Source: Phaeosaccion multiseriatum
Taxonomy: Eukaryota; Ochrophyta, other classes
Length of the DNA stretch: 64,000 nucleotides
Assembly (NCBI GenBank): GCA_965112735.1
Contig: OZ218954.1
Coordinates: forward strand, 62,001-126,000
Reading direction: 5' to 3'
Shown: piece by piece, positions 10,917 to 22,183 of the stretch
Numbering within the stretch: the stretch's first letter is position 1
How the letters are laid out: each line of letters starts with the position of its first letter
Notes under the pieces: generated by a model
Seen by the model: the letters and a program-made list of their open reading frames with translations, nothing else
The model's database searches: none
Told to the model about the DNA's origin: nothing
Position numbers and translations under genes: made by a program

Positions 10917-13900
10917 ATGGGGTGCTCTTGCAGCAAGGCCCATAGCGCAGCAGCAGCGGCAGGACGAGGAGGAGGAGGAGGAGCACCACGGGGGGTCGGA
11001 CCCCGAGGGGGGGGTGGCAATGGCAAGATTCGGATCAGGGACAACAAGGCGGGCAAGCAGGTCAGCGGGCACAGCGACCTGCGGACAGGCCTCGTGCATG
11101 TTCAGCAAAAGGACATCATGGAGAAGTTCGAAGTGCTGGAGGTGCTCGGCGTGGGCAGGTGAGTGAGTGAGGGAGGGAGTGCCTCTGTGTAGTGAGGAAG
11201 TGCCTTGGTGAAGTGGGTAGTCAGTGTCGTTTCCATACGAGGGGGTAGTGAGGGAGTCAGTGTGGGGATGACTGGGGCCGAGTCAGTGTGCGTGCGTGCG
11301 TGCATGCGTGCGTGGGAGGTGCTCAAAGCGTGTCGCAGAAGCCTCTGCTCAACCCTGCTGCTGCTTCCGTGTGTGCGTGTGCGTGTCTTATGTCTGTGTG
11401 GGCGTGCGTTCCCCCCTTGCCCCTTGCCCCTTCAGTATCGGGGAAGTCCGCGTAGTGCGGCGTCGAAGCACCCTCCCCGCCAACCCCAGCGACAACAACC
11501 TCAACCTCACGCACACACGGGACGTCCTGACGCGCGAGACGCCTTCCCCGCATCAGCACAAGCTCGAGGAAGGAAGATGTGGCCGTAGCAACAGCATGAG
11601 CAGCGTCAACAGCAACAGCAACAGCAACATCAACATCAACCTGTACAACAGCGGGACGGAATTCCCCGCCCTCTCCTCCTCGGAGAAATCGGTGCCGGCG
11701 GCGGTGGTTTCTGCTGCGAGAGGTGAAACTCCCTCTCTCTCCTGACACTTTCTCCCTTACTCTCTCCCTCTGTCCTGACACTCTCTCCCTCTGTCCTGAC
11801 ACTCTCTCCCTCTATCCTGAGGCCCCCTCTCTGTCCGTCCTAAGGCTCCCTCTCTGTCCTGATGCCCTCTCTCCCCCTCTGTCCTGACACCCCGCTCTCT
11901 CCGTGTCTGTCCTGACACCCTTTCCCCCCCAGGGGCAGTGCCGACACCTCCGCGGAGGACGTACGCCATGAAGACCGTCCACGTCACGAGAATGAACTCG
12001 GAGATGGTGTGTTTGTCGCCTTGCTGACTCTCTAATATACTGACTTACTGACTTACTTACAACAGGGGGGTGGTGTAGCTCTTAGATAGCAGTAAGGGAC
12101 TTACTCTGCCTCACTCACTGGCTTATGTACGCCAGGTGTCGGAGTTCGAGAACGAAGTGAACATCCTCAAGACCCTGCACCACCCGAACATTATCCGCCT
12201 CAGGGAGGTACGTAAGCTTACGCACTGTTTCGTGTTTTCCCTCCTTCCCTTAATGAATAAATGAGTGAGCGAGTGAGTGAGTGAGTGGGTGAGTGAGTGA
12301 GTGGGTGAGTGAGTGCGTGAAGGAGTGAGTGAGTGAGTGAGTGCGTGAGTGGATGAGTGAGTAGGTGAGTGAGTGAGATAGTGAGTAAGTGAGTGAGTGA
12401 GTGGGTGGGTGAGTGAGTAAGTTAGTGAGTGAGTGAGTGAATGAGTGAGTGAGTGAGTGAGTGAGGGAGTGAGTGAGTGGGTGTGTGTGTGCGTGAGTGA
12501 GTGAGTGAATGATTGAGTGAGTGAGTGAATGAGTGAGTGAGTGAGTGAGTGAGTGAGGGAGGGAGTGAGTGTGTGTGTGTGTGCGTGAGTGAGTGAGTGA
12601 TTGATTGACTGAGTGTGAGTGAGTGTGTGCTACAAGTGTTACGCATAGAAAGAAGCGCAGCCAAAGCCAAGTAGCCACACTACCAGCCAATCATCCAACC
12701 ACTCACCCCCCTCTGCGAAGGTGTATTATCACGACAAGAAGATCTTCCTGCTGATGGACCACTGCACGGGGGGGCAGCTCAACGACAATGTGTTCGACGA
12801 GGAGGAGACCTGCGAGGTGTGTTACACAGGGTGTCAGGACAGAGGGAGAGAGAGAGAGTCAGGACGGAGGGTGTCAGGACAGAGCGAGAGAGAGTCACAA
12901 CAGAGGGCGTCAGGACAGAGGGAGAGAGAGTCAGGACAGAGCGAGAGAGAGAGCCAGGACAGAGGTTGTCAGGACAGAGGGAGAGAGAGGGTGTCACGAG
13001 GGAGAAGGCGTGTCAGGACAGAGGGGTGAGGGGTGTCATAACAGAGGGGTGAGGGGTGTCAGGACAGAGGGGTGAGGGGTGTCAGGACAGAGGGGTGAGG
13101 GGTGTGAGGACAGAGGGGTGAGGGGTGTCAGGACAGAGGGGTGAGGGGTGTCAGGACAGAGGGGTGAGGGGTGTCAGGACAGAGGGGTGAGGGGTGTCAG
13201 GACAGAGGGCGTGAGGGGTGTCAGGACAGAGGGGTGAGGGGTGTCAGGACAGAGGGGTGAGGGGTGTCAGGACAGAGGGGTGAGGGGTGTGAGGACAGAG
13301 GGGTGAGGGGTGTGAGGACAGAGGTATGAGGGGTGTCAGGACAGAGGTATGAGGGGTGTCAGGACAGAGGGGTGAGGGGTGTCAGGACAGAGGGCGTGAG
13401 GGGTGTCAGGACAGAGGGGTGAGGGGTGTCAGGACAGAGGGCGTGAGGGGTGTCAGGACAGAGGGGTGAGGGGTGTCAGGACAGAGGGGTGAGGGGTGTC
13501 AGGACAGAGGGGTGAGGGGTGTCAGGACAGAGGGGTGAGGGGTGTCAGGACAGAGGGCGTGAGGGGTGTCAGGACAGAGGGGTGAGGGGTGTCAGGACAG
13601 AGGGGTGAGGGGTGTGAGGACAGAGGGGTGAGGGGTGTCAGGACAGGGGGGTGAGGGTTGTCAGGACAGAGGGGTGAGGGGTGTCAGGACAGAGGGGTGA
13701 GGGGTGTCAGGACAGAGGGGTGAGGGGTGTCAGGACAGAGGGGTGAGGGGTGTCAGGACAGAGGGGTGAGGGGTGTGAGGACAGAGGGGTGAGGGGTGTC
13801 AGGACAGAGGGGTGAGGGGTGTCAGGACAGAGGGGTGAGGGGTGTGAGGACAGAGGGGTGAGGGGTGTGAGGACAGAGGGGTGAGGGGTGTCAGGACAGA

Positions 13901-16900
13901 GGGGTGAGGGGTGTCAGGACAGAGGGGTGAGGGGTGTCAGGACAGAGGGGTGAGGGGTGTCAGGACAGAGGGGTGAGGGGTGTCAGGACAGAGGGGTGAG
14001 GGGTGTCAGGACAGAGGGGTGAGGGGTGTCAGGACAGAGGGGTGAGGGGTGTCAGGACAGAGGGGTGAGCGGTGTCAGGACAGAGGGGTGAGGGGTGTCA
14101 GGACAGAGGGGTGAGGGGTGTCAGGACAGAGGGGTGAGGGGTGTCAGGACAGAGGGGTGAGGGGTGTCAGGACAGAGGGGTGAGGGGTGTCAGGACAGAG
14201 GGATGAGGGTGTCAGGACAGGGGGGTGAGGGGTGTCAGGACAGAGGGGTGAGGGGTGTCAGGACAGAGGGTGCCACCGATTCTGCCCACTTTACTCGCCC
14301 CCCCCCCCTCATTTGGCACCGATTTTGCTCTCCTCTCTGAACTCTGAACAGGTGATAACGCAGATTCTGCGTGCCCTTGTGTACATGCACACGGTGATGA
14401 ACATCTGCCACCGAGACCTCAAGATGGAGAACATCATGCTGCAGCACCCCCACACAACCAAGGCAGGGGCAAGGGGGATGGCAGCGGATGGGGCACAGCA
14501 GGGGCAGGGGATGGAAGTGGATGCCCCCCCCTCTCAGTCATCGGTGTCAGGACCCGCCCCCCTGCCCTTGGTGGTGAAGCTCATCGACTTTGGACTCAGT
14601 CAGGTGTTCTCCAAGGGGGACAAGATGAGGTGAGTGAGTGTGCAGGGATGGATGGCAGTGCATGGGGGGAGGAGAGGAGAAGACAAGAGGGAGAAGGATC
14701 ATTTGGTTGTTGTGGTGGGTTGGTTGGTGGGTTGATTGGTGGGTTGGTTGGTGGGTTGGTTGGTGGGTTGGTTGGTGGGTTGGTTGGTGGGTTGGTTGGA
14801 GTGCTTCCCCGTGTCCCCCCTCCACTCCTCTTCGCCGCTCCTTGACCACCCACGACTGCCATCCACTACCATCCACGACTGCCATCCACTACCATCCGCA
14901 TAGGGCGGCATGCGGCACCGTCTACACCATCGCCCCCGAGGTGAGAATTCGATATCGAGATCGAGATTGACCAGGAGGGTCCATTGAACTGAAACTGAAA
15001 GGTGGTGAGAGACCTGGGCTTCACCTCCTCCAGGGCAGACCATTGAGTGCTTGAAGCTATTTCGACCCCACTGACCAGTCTCTGCTTTATATATCGACCT
15101 CTATATTGTATTCAGGTGATTAGCGGGCTGGGCTACACGTCCAAGGCCGACATGTGGTCAGTGGGGGTGGTGGCCTTCATCCTGCTCAGCGACGAGTTTC
15201 CCTTCCTCAAAGACGAGGAGGAGCTCCGAGACAAGGAGCAGGTCAGTCAGTCAGTCAGTCAGTTGTGTTGGTGTGTTGGAAGTCAGGATGTCACCATTGA
15301 CTGCCATCCTTCCTCATCGCATCAAGAACTAAGTATGGCACTCCACGACCCCCCCTTGTTGCCAACAAACACTACAGCTGGACAAGCTCGCCAATGCCAA
15401 GTTTCAGTTTAGCAGCCCGCGGTGGAAGCAGGTGAGTGAGTGGGCACGAGTGCGGTGGCGAGAAGGTAGAAAGAATGGAATGGGGCTCTAATAGACCCTT
15501 ACATGGTCCATAATGGGGCTCTACATAGACCTTTACATGCTCCATGTCGACCGCTCTCCCCTCTGTGTCGACGTCTACATTGATCATCGATCTCTACTTT
15601 CTATGTAGGTGAGCAGGCCGGCCAAGACCCTGGTGCAGAACCTGCTGAAGAAGACCCCAGGCTTCCGGTGGACGGCGGAGGAGGCGCTTGCTCACTGCAC
15701 CAACGAGTGGGCCATTAGATGGCAGCAGAAGGACAACAAGAGGGGCAGTAGTAAGGGGCTCAGCGGGAGTCGAAGCCACGGCAGCTTCAGCAGTTTCAGT
15801 TCAATCGCCGACATCGAAAGAGGAGGGGGGGGGGGGAGTGGCGGTGGCGGCGAGTCAGCCCCGGTGGGCGAGTCCACCCCTGGGGGGGGGCGTGACTCTC
15901 GGGCAGGAAGTGGTGCTATACCGTACTCTCCGGAGGAGGAATACCCGGGGGGGGCGGCAGCACGAGTGCATTGGGACGCGAGCGTGAGGGAGAGCATGAG
16001 AAAGTTCGCGGACTACGGCCAGCTCAAGAAGGTACGAAAGTAGACCTCGATATATATATACTAGACCTCGATATAGACTAGTACATGTGTCGATGTCGCT
16101 CAGGAAGGTGCGAGAGAAGAGCTCGATACAGGGCATGGAGCCCAACATAAAGTATCTTATGTCATGCATAAGTATCTTATGTCGGTATACATAGCGCTCA
16201 GATGCCGACTGACAGCTCTATGTTTGTATTGGGTGCGTGCTGATGTCTGTCTCTCCCTCTCCCTGTGTGCGCGTGCGGCGTGTCTGGCTGCTCGTCACCT
16301 CCTCATTAACTTACGTCAGGCGGCTCTGATGATCACGGCCTTCCATTTGGAGACGGAGGACATCGCGGACCTCAAGGTACACACCCCCTTTTGTACCCTT
16401 ATGTAGGGCCTTGTGTGGGGCCTCATGTAGGGCCTCATGCTGGGCCTTATGTAGGGCCTTATGTAGAGCCTTATGTAGGGCTCTTTCTCCGTCCCTACCT
16501 CCCTCCTTCCCTACTCTCACTCACTCACTCACTCACTCACTTCCTCACTCCCTCCCTCACTCACTCACTCACTCACTCACTCCCTCACTCACTCACTCAT
16601 CCGCTCACTCCCTGCCCCCCTCCCGTCTCTCGCGAACATCCTTGTCACGCCCAAAGGACACATTCCTGGCCATGGACACGCAAGGCAACGGCGTCATCTC
16701 GTACTCAGAACTGCGAGACGGCCTCCTGCAGCATGGAGGTCAGTCAGCACTCGCACTTGCACTTGCAGCCCATCCCCATTCAGTGGCGGAGAGGTGCCTA
16801 ACCCATGAGAGTGAAGCTCCCCTAACGAAGGGTACTCTGGTAACCTATGAGAGTGAAGCTCCCCTAACGAAGGGTAACCCGGTAACCCTAGAAATAGAGA

Positions 16901-18989
16901 GTGAAGCTCCCCTAACCCTACCCTATGAGAGTGAAGCTCCCCTAACGAAGGGTAACCCAGCTCCCCTAACGTAACTTCCTGTACACCAACGTACACTACG
17001 GCGGCCCTGTCAGTTGCGGAGGCGGAGGTGAAGCGCATCTTCGGGGCCATCGATCAGGACGGATCCAGCAGGCTGCATTACCTCGAATTCCTGGCAGGTG
17101 TGTTACTCAGCCACTTCTTAGTGCAAGTTAGGGGTTGGTTAGAGGCGTATGGGGAGGCAGGCATGTCGAGGGTTAGGGTCGGGGGGGGGGGGGTTGAGGC
17201 ACATCAAGGCACTCAGGGAGGGAGGGAGGTATGCCTTAGACTCATTTCTCGTCTCCGAAAGAAGGCACCAGACGTCCTTTCCTCCCTCGCCTCGTCTCTC
17301 TCTCTCTCTCACTCACTCTCTCTCTCTCTTGTGCTTCTCTTCGTGTATTTTTCCTTCTAGCCCTCTGTCTCCCACTCTCTTATCTTTCTCCCCCCCCCAC
17401 CCCCATCCCCTCCTGCCCATATGCCTCTCACCCGCCTTCCGCTGCCATCCCCTGCTACCCGTCCCCCCACTCCTCCCCCCTCTCTCCAGCGACTGTCGAG
17501 GCCCGAGGCTTCATCGAAGAGGAGCGTCTGCAGGTGAGTAGGCTCGAATCAGTGTTTGTAAGCTGTAGAATCAGTCCTTGTAGGCTCTTAATTAGTGCCA
17601 GTCGAGATTTGGAATGAAGCCCCCCCCCCAATCTCTTCCGGTGAACTTCACTCTCACTTCAAACAAACAGACACATACATAAGTCTTGTAACGCTTGTAA
17701 CGCTTGTAACGCTTGTCCATCTACGCCTTGAATTGCACTCCCCTTCCCCTTCCCTCCTTCGATGTACAATGCACGCTTTAACGCTTTATCGCTTTATCGC
17801 TTTATCGATTATTTGCCCCTTTAGGAGGCGTTCGACCGTCTGGACGTGGACAGCAGCGGATTCATCACAGAGAGTAACCTCAGACAGGTCAGGGAGTAAG
17901 TCAGGCGCCAGTTGGAGGCATATGGGGGGCAGAAGGTCTCACAGGGGATGGTTGTAGATGGCAGTGGGGGGGGGGGAGGGGATGGCGGTGGAGGATGGGG
18001 GACAAGAGGAGCGCTCCTGGAACCTGAAACTGACACTGACACTGAAACTCCAACTTCAACTTGAATTTCCGACAGGTGATGGGCACGTCCTGCCGGGCAG
18101 AGCTCGTGGAGCAAATGATACAGGTTAGTAAGCTTGTAACGGCTGTAAGAGGATGAGGTAGAGGGAGGAAGACACAGAGAGGGACATGTGCTTTCGTCTC
18201 TCACCACATGTCATCTATATATCCTTGTGCAATGTGTGACCACAGGAGGTGCAGAAGGAGGAGGGAGGAGGGGATGGCAGTGGACGGAGCGTTTCCTATG
18301 CCCAATTTATGGCCCTAATGCGGCCAGCGGCAGAGGTGGAGCTTGAGCAGCACAACGTGGCAAGAAGGCAGCTGATGGATGAACTGGATCACAGCCGTCG
18401 AGGGCACTACCTGGAGGGGGTGGACGAGGAGGAGGAGGAGGAGGAGGAGGAGGGGGAGGGGGAGGAAGGGATGGCAATGGAGGGCAAGGGCGAAGGGCTA
18501 GCAGTGGATGGGAAGGGGTGGAAGAGCGAAAAGATGTTAGTGGATAGGATGACCCCGGGGGGGAATAGAAGGAGGTTTTCCGCGGAGTCATACTTCGTAC
18601 CCGAGGAGATGACGCTGCAAGCCATCAGTGCAAAGGAGGGGGAGGGGGTTGCTAGGATGGCAGTGGATGGGGAGAAGGAGGAGCAGGAGGAGGGGGGGGG
18701 GGGAGGAGGAGGGGCTGCAGTGCATACAAGGGCAGCATCAGCAGCAGCAGCAGCAGCAGGAGCAGGAGGAGGAGGAGGAGGAGGAGGAGGAGGAGGAGGA
18801 GGAGGAGGAGGAGAAGGAGGAGGAGAAGGAGGAGGAGAAGGAGGAGGAGGAGGAGGAGGAGGAGGAGGAGGAGGAGGAGGAGGAGGAGGAGGAGGAGGAG
18901 GAGGAGGGCGGGGAGGGGAAGGAGTTGTGGGAGAGTCGCTGCCCACCCCGCCTGCGCCCACTGGGGACGGGGAAAGGAGCACGGAGTAA
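10917..18989 (+). CDS. CDPK: Calcium-dependent protein kinase (CDPK), 17 exons
   Basis: A Ser/Thr kinase fused to a calmodulin-like domain, so calcium binding should relieve autoinhibition. Exons: 10917-11158, 11436-11722, 11933-12006, 12136-12207, 12721-12816, 14352-14629, 14904-14940, 15116-15241, 15378-15431, 15609-16031, 16320-16376, 16657-16738, 17014-17097, 17490-17533, 17825-17887, 18076-18123 and 18246-18989; all junctions keep frame, total 936 residues. The N-terminus MGCSCSK suggests N-myristoylation and palmitoylation. Kinase landmarks: catalytic Lys in YAMKTV, alpha-C Glu in [23 protein letters not shown]. An insert of about 80 residues follows the glycine-rich loop, and a shorter one lies before DFG. 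EF-hand 1 ([12 protein letters not shown]) and EF-hand 2 ([12 protein letters not shown]) look able to bind; EF-hand 3 ends in Asn instead of Glu; EF-hand 4 has lost its acidic ligands. The tail is poly-Glu, then poly-Gly from GGA repeats. The start at 10917 is chosen because it gives the acylation motif. Confidence 0.9.
11745..11925. repeat. TCTGTCCTGACAC tandem repeats in CDPK intron 2
   Basis: About ten degenerate copies of TCTGTCCTGACACTCTCTCC. This is the reverse complement of the word that makes up the large 23-bp array in intron 5 of the same gene. Confidence 0.85.
12262..12630. repeat. (GAGT)n tract in CDPK intron 4
   Basis: About 360 bp of GAGT tetranucleotides with occasional changes. 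It fills most of the intron between the alpha-C exon and the next kinase exon. Confidence 0.95.
13005..14277. repeat. 23-bp minisatellite array, about 55 copies, in CDPK intron 5
   Basis: The unit is GTGTCAGGACAGAGGGGTGAGGG-like, 23 bp. Most copies are identical; recurring variants are GGGCGTGAG, GTGTGAGG for GTGTCAGG, and GGTATGAG. A more degenerate version starts at 12827, right after the exon 5 donor. The array makes up most of a 1.5-kb intron. Confidence 0.97.
14700..14800. repeat. GGTTGGTTGGTG repeat in CDPK intron 6
   Basis: About eight copies of a 12-bp unit close to the one in the CC2D2A intron at 4975-5035, although that gene is on the other strand. Confidence 0.9.
16510..16615. repeat. 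(ACTC)n tract in CDPK intron 11
   Basis: ACTC/CTCACTCA tetranucleotides just upstream of the acceptor for the first EF-hand exon. The complementary GAGT tract is in intron 4. Confidence 0.9.
16797..16975. repeat. Short tandem repeat with GTGAAGCTCCCCTAAC in CDPK intron 12
   Basis: Four or five copies of TATGAGAGTGAAGCTCCCCT followed by AACGAAGGGTAACC, some truncated. CCCTAA words arise inside but not as a telomere-type array. Confidence 0.85.
18420..18905 (+). repeat. GGA/GAG triplet repeats inside the last CDPK exon
   Basis: Two coding tracts. The first (18424-18470) is read as poly-Glu. The second (18765-18905) is read in another register as poly-Gly with Glu-Gly-Gly-Gly blocks. Between them the coding sequence has several degenerate GGCAGTGGATGG words giving LAVDGKGW and MAVDGE. 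Confidence 0.9.
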
Positions 18990-20791
18990 TCGGACGACAA
19001 TCAGTACTACATAGAGATGAAAAGTCGACCTCGACAATGGGGGAAATGTAGATCGATATTATTTCGAAATGGGGGTGAAGGGAAGGCTCTCATTTGATTG
19101 AGAATGTCCAGGGGAGAGCGATGCACGAAGTTTTAGAGATAGAGGCGAATATTTGTATTGGAGCTTACATGTTGGTACGTACGTAGTTATATTGGAGCTT
19201 ACATGTTAGTACGTACGTAGGACATCAATTGCCAAACGCGAGTCCTGCAGAGAGGACAGGGCCATGGATGACAGTGGATGGCAGTAGATGACAGTGGACG
19301 GCAGTGGATTGCAGTGGATTGCAGTGGATGACAGTAGATGACAGTGGATGACAGTAGATGATAGTGGATTGCAGTGGATGGCAGTGGATGGCAGTGGACG
19401 GCAGTGGATTGCAGTGAATGACAGTATATGACAGTGGAGGGGGGGGCGTAGTGATGGCCGCAGGTGCGGGGTACACAAGCCGTCAGCAAAGGGGAGAGTT
19501 CTTACTTTCTGCTTCATCTGCCAGCATCGCCCGAGGGACCCTCGCTGCTAAGGGGGTTGGTCATCGTTTCGACTCACAGATGAGCCGTTGAGTCTTCGGC
19601 TCTTCTGCAAGTAGGCATAGTGAGCAGGTGGTTGTCGTGCTGTCGTGGCTGTCGTGGCTGTCAGGGGGAAGCGCCCTCCTCCCTACCCCCCCCCCAGAGC
19701 CCATGCATGGTGTCACAGCCACGCCACGAGTACGGCATTGAGGGGGGTTGGTAAGGCAGTGAGGGGGGTAGTAAGGCAGTGAGGGGGGGGGAGTAGTACA
19801 GTTTTTCACACCTCAGTCGACGTAACAGTGTGTGACGTGTATGTGTCGTATGTGTGTCGTGGTGTGGCAAAGGGAAAAGGGAATGGTTAGCTGCCTTGTC
19901 AGTGCAAAGTGTTTGCTGCCTTGGCCTTAGTCAGTTAGTCAGTGCAAAGGGTGGGCTGCCTTGGCCTTGGCACTGCCCCTAAGGGGCCAGTCAGTGCGAG
20001 TCAGTGCGAGTCAGTGCAAGTCAGTGCAAGTCAGTGCAAGTCAGTGCAAGCCCCACTGACTGCGGATGCGGTGCGGTAGGCGCGATCGACTTCCTTTAGG
20101 AGGACAAGTAGAAGTAGTTGGTGGATGACGGCAATGAAGTGTATCTAATTAAGAGGTGGGGCTAAAATGCCCCGCAATACATGTACCCTTTATGTAGAGC
20201 CCCATAAGCCATACGTACCCCTTATGTAGAGCCCCATAAGCCTTACGTATGGTGACCAAACGCCCCTTACTGGAGCTACACAGAGCCACACGGAGCTCCA
20301 CAGAGCTACATGCCCACTCCTTGGGGGTGTACGGCGTGTATCTGCCCCAAAACCCTTACGTACGGCCTAGCACCCCTTACATAGAGCTACATGCCCACTC
20401 CTTGGGGGTGTACGGCGTGTATCTGCCCCAAAACCCTTACGTACGGCCTAGCACCCCTTACATAGAGCTACATGCCCACTCCTTGGGGGTGTACGGCGTG
20501 TATCTGCCCCAAAACCCTTACGTACGGCCTAGCACCCCTTACATAGAGCTACATGCCCACTCCTTGGGGGTGTACGGCGTGTATCTGCCCCAAAACCCTT
20601 ACGTACGGCCTAGCACCCCTTACATAGAGCTACATGCCCACTCCTTGGGGGTGTACGGCGTGTATCTGCCCCAAAACCCTTACGTACGGCCTAGCACCCC
20701 TTACATAGAGCTACATGCCCACTCCTTGGGGGTGTACGGCGTGTATCTGCCCCAAAACCCTTACGTACGGCCTAGCACCCTTTACATAGAG
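18990..20791. other. Convergent intergenic region rich in minisatellites
   Basis: It lies between the 3' ends of the CDPK (+) and SufE-BolA (-) genes. I see no gene. It holds a TTGGAGCTTACATGTTRGTACG duplication near 19158-19222, a repeat made of GCAGTGGATG words (19262-19440), a 10-bp AGTCAGTGCA repeat (about 19990-20050) and an 81-bp array (20300-20800). Confidence 0.7.
19262..19440. repeat. Tandem GCAGTGGATGRCAGTRGATG repeats
   Basis: About 17 degenerate copies of the ten-base word RCAGTGGATG in direct orientation, an expanded form of the dispersed GGCAGTGGATGG word. Confidence 0.9.
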
Positions 20792-20800
20792 CTACATGCC
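20300..20800. repeat. 81-bp minisatellite derived from the 3' end of the SufE-BolA gene
   Basis: Six near-identical 81-bp units. On the minus strand each carries GGGGCAGATACACGCCGTAC, then CCCCCAAGGAGTGGGCATGTAG. The same sequence, with about 15 extra bases in the middle, is the real end of the SufE-BolA coding region at 20792-20851. Each unit therefore repeats the last codons and stop of the gene plus about 40 bp of downstream sequence. Confidence 0.95.
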
Positions 20801-20956
20801 CACCTCCTTGGGGGTCTTGGTGCTGAGCTGTACGGCGTGTATCTGCCCCATTTCCTCCGCCATTGCCTTATGCACAAGTTGGTGCCGCTTCACAAGGGGC
20901 AGCCCCGTGAACGCCTCAGACACCACTGAGGGGCATAGAGAGGGAGAGAGAGATGG

Positions 20957-20989
<33 letters not shown>

Positions 20990-22145
20990 TAGGGAGAGAG
21001 ACAGACAGAGAGAGAGAGAGAGAAAGAGCGAGAGACAAGAGAGACGGAGTGAGAGACAGGAAGAGAAGAGAAGGTGCGGGCAGAAAGGCGACGCGAGGCA
21101 CAAGAAAAGGGTCAGCATGTGTGTCACTTTGCGTGCGGGCCCTTGAATGTGTATTGCATGATAGCGACACCCCCCCCTGTTGTAGAGCTTCATACCCTCC
21201 TTAGTGAAGAGCTCCATAGCCCTAACGCAGAGCAGAGCTCCATACCCCACGGTACCCCTAACGTAGAGCAACTTAACACCCCTCAAAAACCTGATACGTA
21301 CTGATACGTAGGACTGCACACCTCCATGCGGAGCAGAGCTCTCACCCCTCACTGCATCCACTGCCATCTCTCCCTCACCCCATCCACTGCCATCCACTGC
21401 CATCCGCCCTTACCCGCGATGTAGAGCTTCTGCTCGTCCTCGCTCTCGTCCTCCACCTGCAGCTTCACCGGCTCCAGTGCGAGTGTCAGTTTGTTGAGCA
21501 CGCTCGTGCAGATGGGCTTGCCGGGCACGTCGTGCATCTGTTGCGCTGCCCCCCCCCCCTGATTATCCTCCTCCTCCTCTTTCTCCTCCTTCTTCTCCTC
21601 CTCGCTGGCGACCGCTGTATCAGCAACGGCTGTTGCCCCCCCCGCCTTGGCCGCCTCCTCCACCTCCGCGGCCTTTCGCTTCATAGTCGCCAGCATGTTG
21701 AGAAAGCCGTTGTTTCGTCTGTGGAGTTGACCGTGTTGGAGGCGTAAGGGTAGAGGGAGAGACTTCGCATCAGTTTCAGCTCCCACTGCCATCCACACAC
21801 CCACTGCCCACCCCATTCCCTTGTGAGATGACCTTAGCATCCCCAATACGTAAACCCTACGTAATAATAACGTACGTACCCCGGGGTGAGGCTGGTCTGC
21901 AGGCCCGCCACTTTGATGAACTCTGGCTGCACCTTCTGGATGGCAGCGGACGGGTTCCCGGACAGGCCCCGGACCAGGATGGACACGAGCCCCTTCGTCA
22001 TCTTTGCGCGGATGGGATGGCAGTGGATGGGGAGATGGCAGTGGATGGGTGGGCACGAGTCCGTCAGTCGTATGCAGACGGGCCTGTCCGTCTCTTTTAC
22101 TCTTTACGGCACACACGCGCATACCCGTACACACAAGCGACCTCA

Positions 22146-22183
<38 letters not shown>

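Noticed and set aside
13005-14277. CRISPR-like array of regularly spaced repeats
   Set aside because: Units are directly abutting 23-mers with no unique spacers, inside a eukaryotic intron.
20249-20929. 226-codon plus-strand frame with repeated ELHAHSLGVYGVYLPQNPYV
   Set aside because: It is a translation of the 81-bp minisatellite on the strand opposite the SufE-BolA end.
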